Positions 11,013 to 18,101 are shown, counted from the stretch's first letter. The stretch is DNA of 32,367 nucleotides from Acidobacteriota bacterium (GCA_003133645.1 PKYI01000197.1:1-32367), one strand, 5' to 3'. Notes: generated from the sequence alone by a model not told the origin. Numbers and translations: made by a program.

Positions 11013-11693
11013 TCAACGCCTGGTCGGCGCCGCCTTTTGAGGCCCGGCTGAACCCAGGTCAGCCACCTGGAGCATCGCAGCGCAGCGCACTGGTACCGCC
11101 CTGTTTGCCGGCGCCGGGACGGATGCCTGCGTTCCGCCTGTCTCAACCCGGCGAGCGGCCAGTTCGTTCCCGAGCGCCTCGAACCGCGCCTCCTGCTCCG
11201 AAAGCCAGGCGAGGACCGCTTCGTCCCCGGCGTCTCTCGCCGGCAGGCGCAGACTCTGATCCTCCCAGGCATGAGCCGGGGTTTCGGCCATCCCGAGCAT
11301 CCTGCGCCCCAACTCGATGCGCTCGTCGAGTTGCTCGGCAAGGTCGAACGCTCGCTTGCGCAGCGCGTCGTGCCGTGCCTTCAGCTCCGTGTTGTCGCGC
11401 ACAACCGGGTCGATGGCGAAATGCCCCAGGGCTCGATCGGACCGCACCGAAAGCACGCCGACGACGGCGAGAGCGAGCAAAACGACAATGCCGGAAGTCC
11501 CAAGTACCCGCCGCAGACCACGCGGGGTGAGAATGAGGTGGCGGAACTTTCCGCCACTGCCTTGCCACTGCAGCTCCAGGAGAACGGGAGGCCTCGCGCC
11601 CACATGCGCATCCGGATCGGTTCGCGTCGCAGCACGCCGCGCGCCAGCAGCACGGCGTACGACGGAGAACCTGCTCACCCCTGCGCGCTTCAT
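11013..11693 (-). CDS. Single-pass membrane protein resembling the N-terminal half of an M23 peptidase, without the peptidase domain
   Basis: A 226-residue protein. A basic N-terminus with 'LLELQWQGSGGKFRHLILTPR' precedes one membrane helix at about 65-83. A charged helical, probably coiled-coil region follows (about 95-135, 'NTELKARHDALRKRAFDLAEQ'), then 'AVLAWLSEQEARFEALGNEL'. This layout is familiar from the non-catalytic part of envelope M23/LytM metallopeptidases. No HxxxD or HxH zinc motif is present and the protein ends at 'QKAAPTRR', roughly where a peptidase domain would begin. ATG 11693 follows GGAGGGGAAG. The stop is 21-51 bp before cgs, so the two are probably cotranscribed. It may be a scaffold or a degenerate peptidase. 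Membrane topology is well supported; function is unknown. Confidence 0.7.
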   Translation of the reverse strand: MKRAGVSRFSVVRRAAGARRAATRTDPDAHVGARPPVLLELQWQGSGGKFRHLILTPRGLRRVLGTSGIVVLLALAVVGVLSVRSDRALGHFAIDPVVRDNTELKARHDALRKRAFDLAEQLDERIELGRRMLGMAETPAHAWEDQSLRLPARDAGDEAVLAWLSEQEARFEALGNELAARRVETGGTQASVPAPANRAVPVRCAAMLQVADLGSAGPQKAAPTRR

Positions 11694-11724
11694 GGAATAC
11701 CTTCCCCTCCCGTGCACATCGCAA

Positions 11725-11800
11725 TGGTGCTCCTTTGTCCCTGCAACCGTGAAGCGCACTTTCTACCCTGGAGCGAAGCCGGGACTTAGGTAAGAACTAC
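11725..11800 (-). promoter_or_regulatory. Regulon element copy B, upstream of the M23-like gene and cgs
   Basis: On the minus strand GTAGTTCTTACC (11800-11789), 21 nt, then GGTAGAAAGTGC (11767-11756) followed by GCTTCA. At the position where other copies have a TA-containing -10 hexamer this one reads GCACCA, so its core promoter is weaker or shifted. It lies about 60 bp before the start at 11693. The TAA stop of the 64-residue ORF (11788-11786) falls in its spacer. Confidence 0.72.
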
Positions 11801-11980
11801 CCGGCCGGTTTCCGGCCCAGTTCCGGCCGGTGCGGCCGCGACGCCGAAGAGTCGTTCGAGATCGAGGTCGCTCGAGCGCAGCCGGTGCGGTCTGCGGGTC
11901 AGGCGAAGCGCCGTCATGCGCAGTTGCGCTTGGTAGGGCAGCTCGCCGAGATCGAAGTTCCAGTCACCTTGCTCGCTCAC
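11786..11980 (-). CDS. Small protein of unknown function (64 aa)
   Basis: The ORF opens with GTG at 11980 behind a GGAGG ribosome site (11990-11986, five-base spacing). It encodes an acidic-then-basic, tryptophan-poor polypeptide with 'GDWNFDLGELPYQAQLRMTA' and 'SSDLDLERLFGVAAAP'. I recognise no family and see no signal peptide or membrane segment. A longer frame opening with GTG at 12043 is unlikely, because that codon lies inside regulatory element C and upstream of its -10. With the -10 at 12014-12009, transcription would start about 20 nt before the 11980 start, which fits this choice. The stop is inside element B. Support is position, ribosome site and promoter, not homology. Confidence 0.5.
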   Translation of the reverse strand: MSEQGDWNFDLGELPYQAQLRMTALRLTRRPHRLRSSDLDLERLFGVAAAPAGTGPETGRVVLT

Positions 11981-12008
11981 GCCAGCCTCCAGACGGCCAC
12001 GCAAACGC

Positions 12009-12084
12009 ACCGTAGTTTTCTCAAACAGCTCCGGCAAGAGCACTTACTACCGGGGCCCGGACCGGTCTTCCGGGTGAAAAATAC
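12009..12084 (-). promoter_or_regulatory. Regulon element copy C, between the small ORF and the histidine kinase
   Basis: On the minus strand GTATTTTTCACC (12084-12073) is the most divergent first arm. Then come exactly 21 nt, GGTAGTAAGTGC (12051-12040), TCTTGC and a -10-like TACGGT at 12014-12009. It points towards the 64-residue ORF but also occupies the region upstream of the divergent kinase gene, so a regulator bound here could affect both. Confidence 0.7.
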
Positions 12085-12129
12085 GCACCCGGCGGTCACG
12101 GTGGCGACCTGCGTCACGGCGTTCGGTGG

Positions 12130-12135
12130 TATATT
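12130..12135 (+). promoter_or_regulatory. Possible -10 box for the kinase/regulator operon
   Basis: TATATT stands out in a GC-rich region about 108 nt before the kinase ATG. No convincing -35 hexamer is present 16-18 bp upstream, which would suit an activator-dependent promoter. Confidence 0.3.
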
Positions 12136-12242
12136 TCTCGCAAAGCATCCGCCCCCGGGCCGCGCTCGTCCACCTTACGCACAGCGACCGTGGGTCGATC
12201 CGGAGGCGTCTGCGCTGCCCGTCGCAGCGTGAGGAAGGCCCG

Positions 12243-14396
12243 ATGAGGAACTCGCCGGAGCCGCAGGGAAAGACGAACGGCCGCAGCCGTGAAGTTGCCG
12301 CGTTACTGGCGGCGGCGCGCGCGGTGCTGGAGAACCGCGCCTTCGCCGATGCGGCGCGGGCGGTCCTGGGGGCGTGCAAGGCGATCCTCGGCGCGGATGC
12401 CGGTTTCGTGGCCGCGACCTCGCCGGGCGGGAAGGGCGTCGAGACCGTCTGCCTCGATCCCGGCAGCCTCGGGCTCTCCACCACCGGCGGTTTACCCGCG
12501 CCGCTTCGCCGCCTCTGCGCGCGCGCCAGCAAGGCTGGCCGTGCCGTCATCGCCAACGATCTGGCAAAGGGCGCGGCGCAGGCGTCTCCTGCCGGCGATC
12601 ACGCCGCCCTGGAGAGTGCGCTGCTCGCGCCGATCATCATCGCCGGCGACGTGGCAGGCCTCATCGGCCTGATCAACAAGCCCGGGGGCTTTTCTGCTGG
12701 CGACTCCCAACTCGCCGAGGTCTTTGCCGAGATGGCTGCCGTGGCGAAGCTCAACAGCAGTACCGTCAACGGCCTCGAGAAGGACCGGAACGGCCTCGCA
12801 AAGGAGGTGCGCAACGGCGCCACGTATCTGCGCCAGGCCGAGGAGCATTTCAGGACGCTGGTCGAGAACCTGCCCGACATCATCGCGCGCTTTGGCCCAG
12901 ATCTGCGACACCTCTACGTCAGCCCTGCGGTCCGGCGTTTGACCGGCCGCCCATGGCAGGACGTCGTGGGCAAGACGAACCGCGAATTGGGAATGTCGTC
13001 CGAGCTGGTCGAGGCGTGGGACGCAACCCTACGGCGGGTCTTCGCGACTGGAAAGTCCGAGAGATTCGAGTTCGCGTTGGAGGCCCCGGATGGGATGCGG
13101 CACTTCGACTGCCGGCTCGTTCCGGAACCCGGGCCTGACGGCGCCATTGCGTCGGTGCTGAGCGTGGCGCGGGACGTGACCCCCAGATGGCTCGCGTACG
13201 AGGCCGAGCAGCGCGCCCGCGCCACCGCCGACGCGTTGCGCGAGGCGACCGTGGCGCTCAGCCGCAGCCTCGACCGCGAGACCGTGCTGGCGACCCTCCT
13301 CGACCACCTGCGAGGGTTGGTCCCCTTCGACCGCGCCTACGTCATGCTCCTCGAGGAGGCGTCGCGTGTCTCCGTCCGGGCCATCTTCGACGGCAACCGC
13401 GTCGTCCCCATCCCGGCCGAGGAGCGACCGGAGTTCGATCCGGCCGATCATCCGATCGTCCAGGACATCCTGACGACCGGCAAGGTGGTTCTAATCCCCG
13501 ACGTTAGCGCCTACCCCGGCTGGAGCCTCCCGACGGATCGTTTGTCCGAGGGGAGTTGGATGGGGGTCCCCCTGTTCGCTCGCGGCCGTGTGGCAGGGTT
13601 GTTCTCGCTGTCCAAGCGGGAAGCCGGCTACTTCAACCGAGAGCACGTGCGGCTGGCCGAGACGATGTCGTCCCAGGCCTCGGTCGCGGTCGAGAACGCG
13701 ATTCTCTTCGAGCAGATGCAGGCATCGACGGCGCGGATGCAGTTGCTCTCGCGCCGCCTCGTCGAAGTGCAGGAAAGCGAGCGCCGCAACATTGCCCGGG
13801 AGCTTCACGACGAGGCGGGTCAGGCCCTCGCCTCGCTGCGCTTCGGACTCCGCCTGTTGGAGAGGGAGATCGACGAGGGCGGGAGCGTGACCGGACGGGT
13901 GACGGAACTCATGCAGAGAACCGATGCCGTCATCGACGGCCTGCACCGTCTGGCCGCGGACCTGCGGCCGGCGAGCCTGGATCACCTAGGCCTCGAGGCG
14001 GCACTCCGCCAGTACGCGCGGTCGGCCGGGTCCAAGTTCGGCCTCACGGTCCGTTTCAAGGCGCGCGGGTTCACGAGCGTGCGTCTGCCAATGGCGGTGG
14101 AGACGGCTCTCTACCGCGTGGTCCAGGAGGCGATGACCAACGTCGTGCGCCACGCCGGCGCGACCCGGGTCGACGTGTTGGCGGAGTGCCGCGGCGACCG
14201 GGTGCTCGTGATGGTCGAGGACGACGGCGTTGGGTTCGAACCGGGCCAGGTCAAGGGCGGGGATCACTTCGGTCTGATTGGACTGAAGGAGCGCGCCGAG
14301 GCCCTGAACGGGACCCTGAGCGTGGAAAGCGCGCCAGGGGCAGGTACGACCGTCGTGGTGGAGGTGCCAAGTGCCGATTCGCATCCTGATCGCTGA
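12243..14396 (+). CDS. Sensor histidine kinase, GAF-PAS-GAF-HisKA_3-HATPase
   Basis: A soluble 717-residue kinase with no membrane segment. In order: a GAF-like domain (about 25-150); a linker helix; a PAS domain (about 190-300, 'HFRTLVENLPDIIARFGPD'); a second GAF domain (about 325-475, 'FDRAYVMLLEEASRVSVRAI'); a HisKA_3 dimerisation helix with 'RELHDEAGQ', where His522 is the expected phosphorylation site; and a HATPase domain with the N box around Asn633 and 'VEDDGVGFEP' near 660. This is the NarX/DegS-like class that pairs with NarL/FixJ regulators. ATG 12243 follows GAGGAAGG. The 3' end overlaps the regulator gene by 26 nt. The ligand is unknown: GAF and PAS domains can bind haem, nucleotides or small aromatics, and no diagnostic ligand residues are clear by eye. 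Confidence 0.93.
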   Translation: MRNSPEPQGKTNGRSREVAALLAAARAVLENRAFADAARAVLGACKAILGADAGFVAATSPGGKGVETVCLDPGSLGLSTTGGLPAPLRRLCARASKAGRAVIANDLAKGAAQASPAGDHAALESALLAPIIIAGDVAGLIGLINKPGGFSAGDSQLAEVFAEMAAVAKLNSSTVNGLEKDRNGLAKEVRNGATYLRQAEEHFRTLVENLPDIIARFGPDLRHLYVSPAVRRLTGRPWQDVVGKTNRELGMSSELVEAWDATLRRVFATGKSERFEFALEAPDGMRHFDCRLVPEPGPDGAIASVLSVARDVTPRWLAYEAEQRARATADALREATVALSRSLDRETVLATLLDHLRGLVPFDRAYVMLLEEASRVSVRAIFDGNRVVPIPAEERPEFDPADHPIVQDILTTGKVVLIPDVSAYPGWSLPTDRLSEGSWMGVPLFARGRVAGLFSLSKREAGYFNREHVRLAETMSSQASVAVENAILFEQMQASTARMQLLSRRLVEVQESERRNIARELHDEAGQALASLRFGLRLLEREIDEGGSVTGRVTELMQRTDAVIDGLHRLAADLRPASLDHLGLEAALRQYARSAGSKFGLTVRFKARGFTSVRLPMAVETALYRVVQEAMTNVVRHAGATRVDVLAECRGDRVLVMVEDDGVGFEPGQVKGGDHFGLIGLKERAEALNGTLSVESAPGAGTTVVVEVPSADSHPDR

Positions 14397-15009
14397 CGAC
14401 CACGCGGTCGTCCGCACCGGTCTCCGGGGGATTCTTCGAGCCGACCCCGACTTTGAGGTCGTGGGCGAGGCAGAAGACGGCACGGAGACGCTGCGCCTCG
14501 CCGAGACGCTGCACCCCGACATGGTTCTGCTCGACATCACCATGCCCCCCGAGGACGGCATCAAGACTGCGAAGCGGCTGAAGGAAAAACATCCGGACCT
14601 CAAAGTGCTGTTCCTCACCATGCACGAGGACGAGGGCCTGCTGCACGGGGCGCTGCGCGCGGGCGGCGCCGGCTACGTCATCAAGCGGGCCGAGGGGTCC
14701 GAGATCATCCAGGCGATCCATACGGCGAGCCATGGCGACATCTACGTACACCCCGCCATGACCCGCGCGCTCCTTCACCAGCCGGTCACGACGGAGCACC
14801 GGCGCGGCTTGCCGGCGGTTGCGCTGACCCGGCGCGAACTCGACGTCTTGCGCCTCCTCGCCAAGGGAAACACCAACAGGCAGATCGCCAGCCTGCTCAG
14901 CCTCTCGATGCGCACCGTCGAGAACCACCGTGCCAACCTGATGGGCAAGCTCGGGCTGGACAGCCGGGTCGAACTGGTGAACTACGCCGAGGAGCACAAC
15001 CTGCTTTAG
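14371..15009 (+). CDS. NarL/FixJ-family response regulator
   Basis: A 212-residue DNA-binding regulator. The receiver domain carries the acidic pair Asp9/Asp10, phosphoacceptor Asp55 in 'DMVLLDITMP', Thr83 and Lys105. The LuxR-type helix-turn-helix spans about 148-200 ('LTRRELDVLRLLAKGNTNRQ', 'SMRTVENHRANLMGKLGL'). The start is GTG 14371 with GGAGG six bases upstream, inside the end of the kinase gene, so the pair is translationally coupled. It is the only recognisable DNA-binding transcription factor in the window and is therefore the leading candidate to bind the six-copy regulon element. It converges with the gene at 15067-15579. Confidence 0.95.
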   Translation: MPIRILIADDHAVVRTGLRGILRADPDFEVVGEAEDGTETLRLAETLHPDMVLLDITMPPEDGIKTAKRLKEKHPDLKVLFLTMHEDEGLLHGALRAGGAGYVIKRAEGSEIIQAIHTASHGDIYVHPAMTRALLHQPVTTEHRRGLPAVALTRRELDVLRLLAKGNTNRQIASLLSLSMRTVENHRANLMGKLGLDSRVELVNYAEEHNLL

Positions 15010-15066
15010 ATCAGGACGCAACGGCGGCCGGCAAGGCGCACACCCCTGGGCGATCCGCTGTTTGGC

Positions 15067-15579
15067 CTATCTCGTGCCGACGACCAGGGCGAGAACGCTC
15101 ACGACGAGGATGTTCACGCCGAGAAATAGACCGGAGATGGCCCGCCGCTTCCTGCTTGTTCTCAGACAACATCCAAAGGCGAGGATCCCAAGACCCCAAG
15201 CGAAGAAGAACCCTCCCTTGTCCCATCCCCAGCCGGCACATTGGTAAAGATCGAGGGCGAAAAGCTCCCAAAGGACCGCCGCGACAACGAACGCCCAGCC
15301 CAAGCCCGACAAGCTGACGAATCGATGCAACCGTTGCCACACACCTCGGGCGCTCCCCCTCGCCGGAAGCGCCACACTCGACCGTCCCCGAGGCAATGGT
15401 TGCCGGGGGATCGTCTGGTCTATTGCGCCTTGTACGCGATCGAACACCTTGGCAGGTTGGCCGTCCCGCGGCGGTCCCGAAATTGCGCCTCCCGATGTGA
15501 CAAGGGTTACCCCTCCGACGTTTCCGCGCCCGAGCATCGGACCAGCGGTCACTGTCGGCTCGTCACCTTTGCGTTTCAT
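15067..15579 (-). CDS. Membrane protein of unknown function with three C-terminal helices
   Basis: A 170-residue protein with a polar, proline- and glycine-containing N-terminal half and three hydrophobic helices at about 95-115 ('GWAFVVAAVLWELFALDLYQ'), 121-139 and 147-168. The short basic loop 'RTSRKRRAI' between the last two suggests its orientation. I recognise no family. The start ATG at 15579 follows GAGGAAGGA, and regulatory element D lies just upstream with a leader of about 20-25 nt. It is convergent with the response regulator gene, with 57 bp between the stops and no clear terminator hairpin. Element D suggests it is part of the shared stress or envelope regulon. Confidence 0.75.
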   Translation of the reverse strand: MKRKGDEPTVTAGPMLGRGNVGGVTLVTSGGAISGPPRDGQPAKVFDRVQGAIDQTIPRQPLPRGRSSVALPARGSARGVWQRLHRFVSLSGLGWAFVVAAVLWELFALDLYQCAGWGWDKGGFFFAWGLGILAFGCCLRTSRKRRAISGLFLGVNILVVSVLALVVGTR

Positions 15580-15609
15580 GGCAGATCGTCCTTCCTCGAA
15601 CCTCTATTG

Positions 15610-15685
15610 AACGTAATCCTCGGGTCCCCCATCTGGAAGAGCACTTTCTACCGAGACGCGCAGGTGCGGTCCAGGTAGGAACTAC
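15610..15685 (-). promoter_or_regulatory. Regulon element copy D
   Basis: On the minus strand GTAGTTCCTACC (15685-15674), 21 nt, GGTAGAAAGTGC (15652-15641), TCTTCC, then TACGTT at 15615-15610. This is the closest copy to the consensus. It points at the gene starting at 15579. Confidence 0.82.
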
Positions 15686-15771
15686 GCGCTTGGTGGCCAC
15701 CACTCTGCCTCGCCGGCCCGCAGGCGGATGCCACGTGATACCGATGTGCCGTCGGTCGTCGAGGAAGCACC

Positions 15772-15947
15772 GTCACTGCGAGGAGTCCTGCCGAAGGCAG
15801 GACAGAGCCTGCCCCGAGGAGGAGCGAAGCGACAGAGCCTGCCGCGAGCGGGCGCACCGCGCCCGCGTGGCGGTGGGGGAACCAGTCTCGTGAATTTCGG
15901 CGAGATCGCCGCGTCGTCCCGCCGTTGGCGGGACTCCTCGCGATGAC
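15772..15947. repeat. 176-bp inverted-repeat miniature element (REP/MITE-like)
   Basis: The ends form an imperfect inverted repeat: GTCACTGCGAGGAGTCCTGCC at the left and the complement of GTCATCGCGAGGAGTCCCGCC at the right, with 18 of 21 matches. Inside is a partial internal copy (GAGGAGCGAAGCGACAGAGCC). The GCGAGGAGCGAAGCGAC wording is typical of dispersed non-coding repeats common in GC-rich environmental bacteria. No transposase is encoded, and the surrounding 15686-16131 stretch otherwise shows no gene I can support. No target duplication could be fixed by eye. Confidence 0.75.
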
Positions 15948-16131
15948 AGCAGGCGGCGGTGAGATCGCTTCCCCCACCGCCACCGGGGATGAACATCGAC
16001 ATGTCCAGTCGGAGGGCGGCGCTCGATGCGCTGCTTGAGCGACCGGCCGCAGCCCGCGGGCAGAAGAAGGGCCTCACGCAGTGGAGGAAAGGAACCGGCC
16101 GCTCGCGACGAACCCAGTTTGGAAATGCAGG

Positions 16132-16335
16132 CTAGTCGTCGATGACGAACGTGACCATCATGTTGACCTGGAACTCCGTGATGGATCCCTTCTTTACCCG
16201 AACGTGCTGTTCCTTGATCCACGCGCTTCGCACGTTGCGAAGCGTCTTGTTCGCCCTGTTGATTCCCTGGTCGATGGCGTCCTCAAAACTCTTGGTCGAA
16301 GTGGCGCTAATCTCAGAAACCTTGGCGATTGACAT
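16132..16335 (-). CDS. Dodecin family flavin-binding protein
   Basis: A 67-residue cytoplasmic protein matching the dodecin family: 'KVSEISATSTKSFEDAIDQG', 'NKTLRNVRSAWIKEQ' and a C-terminal beta strand 'ITEFQVNMMVTFVID'. Dodecins form hollow 12-mers that store riboflavin, lumichrome or FMN and are thought to protect against flavin photochemistry. The tryptophan in 'RSAWIKEQ' is at the position that stacks on the isoalloxazine ring. ATG 16335 follows GGGAGGATGAG. It is the last gene of the minus-strand stress block and lies next to the miniature repeat element. No copy of the regulon element is directly upstream, so it either has its own promoter or reads through from element E. Confidence 0.9.
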   Translation of the reverse strand: MSIAKVSEISATSTKSFEDAIDQGINRANKTLRNVRSAWIKEQHVRVKKGSITEFQVNMMVTFVIDD

Positions 16336-16482
16336 CTCATCCTCCCTCTTCGTCCGTAATCATCTGACCCCTGGGCAGCTCTCCACGTGAATCGAGGTCT
16401 TAACTGCCCGAAATACTCGTTCCGCCACACTTTTCCCCCCGGCAGCCGGCGGCGGGTGCGAGGATCTCGCCCGGCAGCGCGG

Positions 16483-16761
16483 TCACCACCTCCGGGAGAA
16501 CAGGTGAATGATCGCCACGAACACGGCGGCGCCGATGATCGACCACAGGACGGGGAACGGCTGCCCACCGATCGTCACCATGAAGGGCTCTGGGAGCTTG
16601 AGCGCCCGAGCGACCCAGGGGCCGAGCAGGGCCCCGATGAAGCCGAGCGCGATTGAAACGATCAGTCCGCCGCGAACCCCACCAGCGATAGCCTTCCCGA
16701 CGGCGCCGCACACAGCCGCGATTAGGAGGAGAATCAATAATGACGTCAGCGACATGGTCAT
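16483..16761 (-). CDS. GlsB/YeaQ/YmgE-family small membrane protein
   Basis: A 92-residue protein with three hydrophobic stretches: residues 5-25 ('SLLILLLIAAVCGAVGKAI'), a glycine-rich middle with 'GLIVSIALGFIGALLGPWVA', and a C-terminal 'LWSIIGAAVFVAIIHLFSRR'. This is the transglycosylase-associated (GlsB/YeaQ/YmgE) family of stress-induced inner-membrane proteins; the biochemical role is unknown. The start at 16761 has AAAGGA about eight bases upstream; ATG 16755 is an alternative. It lies between the CsbD and dodecin genes, an association that is common among general stress genes. Confidence 0.88.
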   Translation of the reverse strand: MTMSLTSLLILLLIAAVCGAVGKAIAGGVRGGLIVSIALGFIGALLGPWVARALKLPEPFMVTIGGQPFPVLWSIIGAAVFVAIIHLFSRRW

Positions 16762-16878
16762 GGCACGTTCCTTTCGCGTGCACGTCAAGGAGAGAACGAA
16801 CGCCGCTCCTTGCAAACGATGCGCGTGGCCTCTCCTCTCGCCGAGCGGGGGGAGGCTGCCGGACGGGGATGGCCCGCC

Positions 16879-17082
16879 CTACCTCTTGATCGCCTTGGCA
16901 ACCCCGGCGGCGAACTCGCCGACCTTGCGGCGTGCCTTGCCAACGCCCTCCTGGACCGCGCCCTCGGCTCGCTGCCCGGCGCCCTTCCGCTCGAGCGCAC
17001 GGTCGCCCGTGACCTTACCCACAGCTTCCTTCACCCGCCCTTGTACCTTCTTCACTTTGCCGCGCGCCTCTTGTGTTTTCAT
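16879..17082 (-). CDS. CsbD-family stress protein
   Basis: A 67-residue, highly charged, probably intrinsically helical protein rich in Lys, Gly and Ala: 'RGKVKKVQGRVKEAVGKVTG' then 'ERKGAGQRAEGAVQEGVGKA'. This is the CsbD/YjbJ pattern, a general stress protein without known catalytic function. ATG 17082 follows AAAGGA at six bases. A longer frame starting further upstream exists but its start lacks a good ribosome site. Upstream, in the 72-bp gap to the repeat-protein gene, are a GGATCC-TGA-GGATCC inverted repeat (17097-17111) and a seven-base stem (17120-17126 with 17136-17142). Confidence 0.88.
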   Translation of the reverse strand: MKTQEARGKVKKVQGRVKEAVGKVTGDRALERKGAGQRAEGAVQEGVGKARRKVGEFAAGVAKAIKR

Positions 17083-17096
17083 GTCGTATCCTTTGC

Positions 17097-17142
17097 GGAT
17101 CCTGAGGATCCATGTCATGGTCGTGCGCTTCTCGTGCACGAC
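17097..17142 (-). promoter_or_regulatory. Two small inverted repeats between the repeat-protein and csbD-like genes
   Basis: GGATCC-TGA-GGATCC at 17097-17111 and GTCGTGC pairing with GCACGAC at 17120-17142. Neither is followed by a T run on the minus strand, so they are not classical terminators. They could be RNA-processing or stability hairpins that set relative expression within the block. Confidence 0.3.
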
Positions 17143-17154
17143 AACCCCAGATGG

Positions 17155-17994
17155 TTAGTTATCCGGCGCTCCGAAGGCGAGGCGCGGGAAGTACGTGCGC
17201 AGCGCGTCCATGAGCTTGACGACGGCCGCGTTGGATCCCGACTCGCGGTGGCTGTCCCGGAACTCGTAGCGGTCGCCCTTGACGATCCTGAAGTTGATCT
17301 GGTAGCAGAAGTTCTCAGGGGTTCGCGCCTCGCACGTGTACCACACCTTCTGGAGACCTGTGGTCTGGAACGTGAAGTCCTCCTTGGGGTCGCTGCTATC
17401 TTTCCAGGTGAGGGTGTCACCTTGCATGACCAGGCGACCCACCCGATTCTTCTTCAGAAACCCCTTCACCAACACCAGGTCATCGAAGGTCAGCTCGGAG
17501 GGAGCGACGGCCGGCGCGGCCGGGGCCCCGGCGCTGGTCGCCATCAAGGCCGCGATCGTCGACTCCTGGGCGCCGTTCTCTTTGAGATAAAGAAGGTCAT
17601 TGACCGAGAGGTTGTACGTCTGGCCTGACTGCTTCACCTGCTCGGCGATGATCGACCCCGACACCCCCGACTTGATCAGGCGCACGAAATCGACCAGGCG
17701 GGCATCGTCTGGCTGAAGTGGCACCGGCGCCGGCGCGGGAGCCGGGATACGGGCCCAGATCGCGGCGATGACACTCTCCGGCACGCCTGCACGACGCAGC
17801 GCGACGAGGTCCCCGACCGTCATGGCGATGGTATTGGCCGGGTTGTTGACCATGGCGATGATGCCGTCGGCCGAGGCGCCGGAGTTCTGAGCCGCCACGA
17901 TCGAGTTGACCGTCAGATCCTCCGCGCCGGCCACTGACGCTGCGAGCGCCAGTAAAGCCACACCGACAAGAGTCCCCACGATGGTGCGCTTCAT
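17155..17994 (-). CDS. Secreted protein with four short helical repeats and a C-terminal PH-like domain
   Basis: A 279-residue exported protein. Signal peptide at 1-24 (basic KR, hydrophobic core, cleavage near AGA-ED). It is followed by four degenerate repeats of the pattern 'LTVxDLVxLxxAGVxExxIxAM' at about 26-50, 58-82, 97-122 and 128-152, separated by a proline/alanine linker and a second Ala/Pro linker. The C-terminal part (about 175-270, 'DTLTWKDSSDPKEDFTFQ', 'CYQINFRIVKGDRYEFRD') looks like a small beta-rich PH-type domain. Exact family is not recognised. The start at 17994 has GGGAGG seven bases upstream; the longer frame to 18060 crosses the promoter and is rejected. Element E gives a leader of about 25 nt. 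Confidence 0.78.
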   Translation of the reverse strand: MKRTIVGTLVGVALLALAASVAGAEDLTVNSIVAAQNSGASADGIIAMVNNPANTIAMTVGDLVALRRAGVPESVIAAIWARIPAPAPAPVPLQPDDARLVDFVRLIKSGVSGSIIAEQVKQSGQTYNLSVNDLLYLKENGAQESTIAALMATSAGAPAAPAVAPSELTFDDLVLVKGFLKKNRVGRLVMQGDTLTWKDSSDPKEDFTFQTTGLQKVWYTCEARTPENFCYQINFRIVKGDRYEFRDSHRESGSNAAVVKLMDALRTYFPRLAFGAPDN

Positions 17995-18025
17995 AAAGCA
18001 CCTCCCTTTCCATTGACGCATCTCG

Positions 18026-18101
18026 AATCTACCCTTCTGACACCGCGCTTTGAAGCGCATTTTCTACCTGGGAGCAACGCCGCACCTCGGGTAGGAACTA
18101 C
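18026..18101 (-). promoter_or_regulatory. Regulon element copy E
   Basis: On the minus strand GTAGTTCCTACC (18101-18090), 21 nt, GGTAGAAAATGC (18068-18057), GCTTCA, then TAGATT at 18031-18026. It points at the repeat-protein gene and possibly the csbD, glsB and dodecin genes beyond. Confidence 0.82.

Noticed and set aside
11981..12043. Longer version of the small ORF starting at GTG 12043
   Set aside because: The codon lies inside element C and upstream of its -10, and it has no ribosome site; GTG 11980 has one.
2243..12084. Reading the arms as standard NarL heptamers (TACYYMT)
   Set aside because: The bases after TACC fall in the variable 21-nt spacer and are not conserved, so the classic heptamer does not fit. 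Recognition by a different NarL-family specificity remains possible.
16336..16482. Regulon element upstream of dodecin
   Set aside because: A TTACGG hexamer is present, but no arm resembling GGTAGAAAGTGC lies 37 nt upstream.
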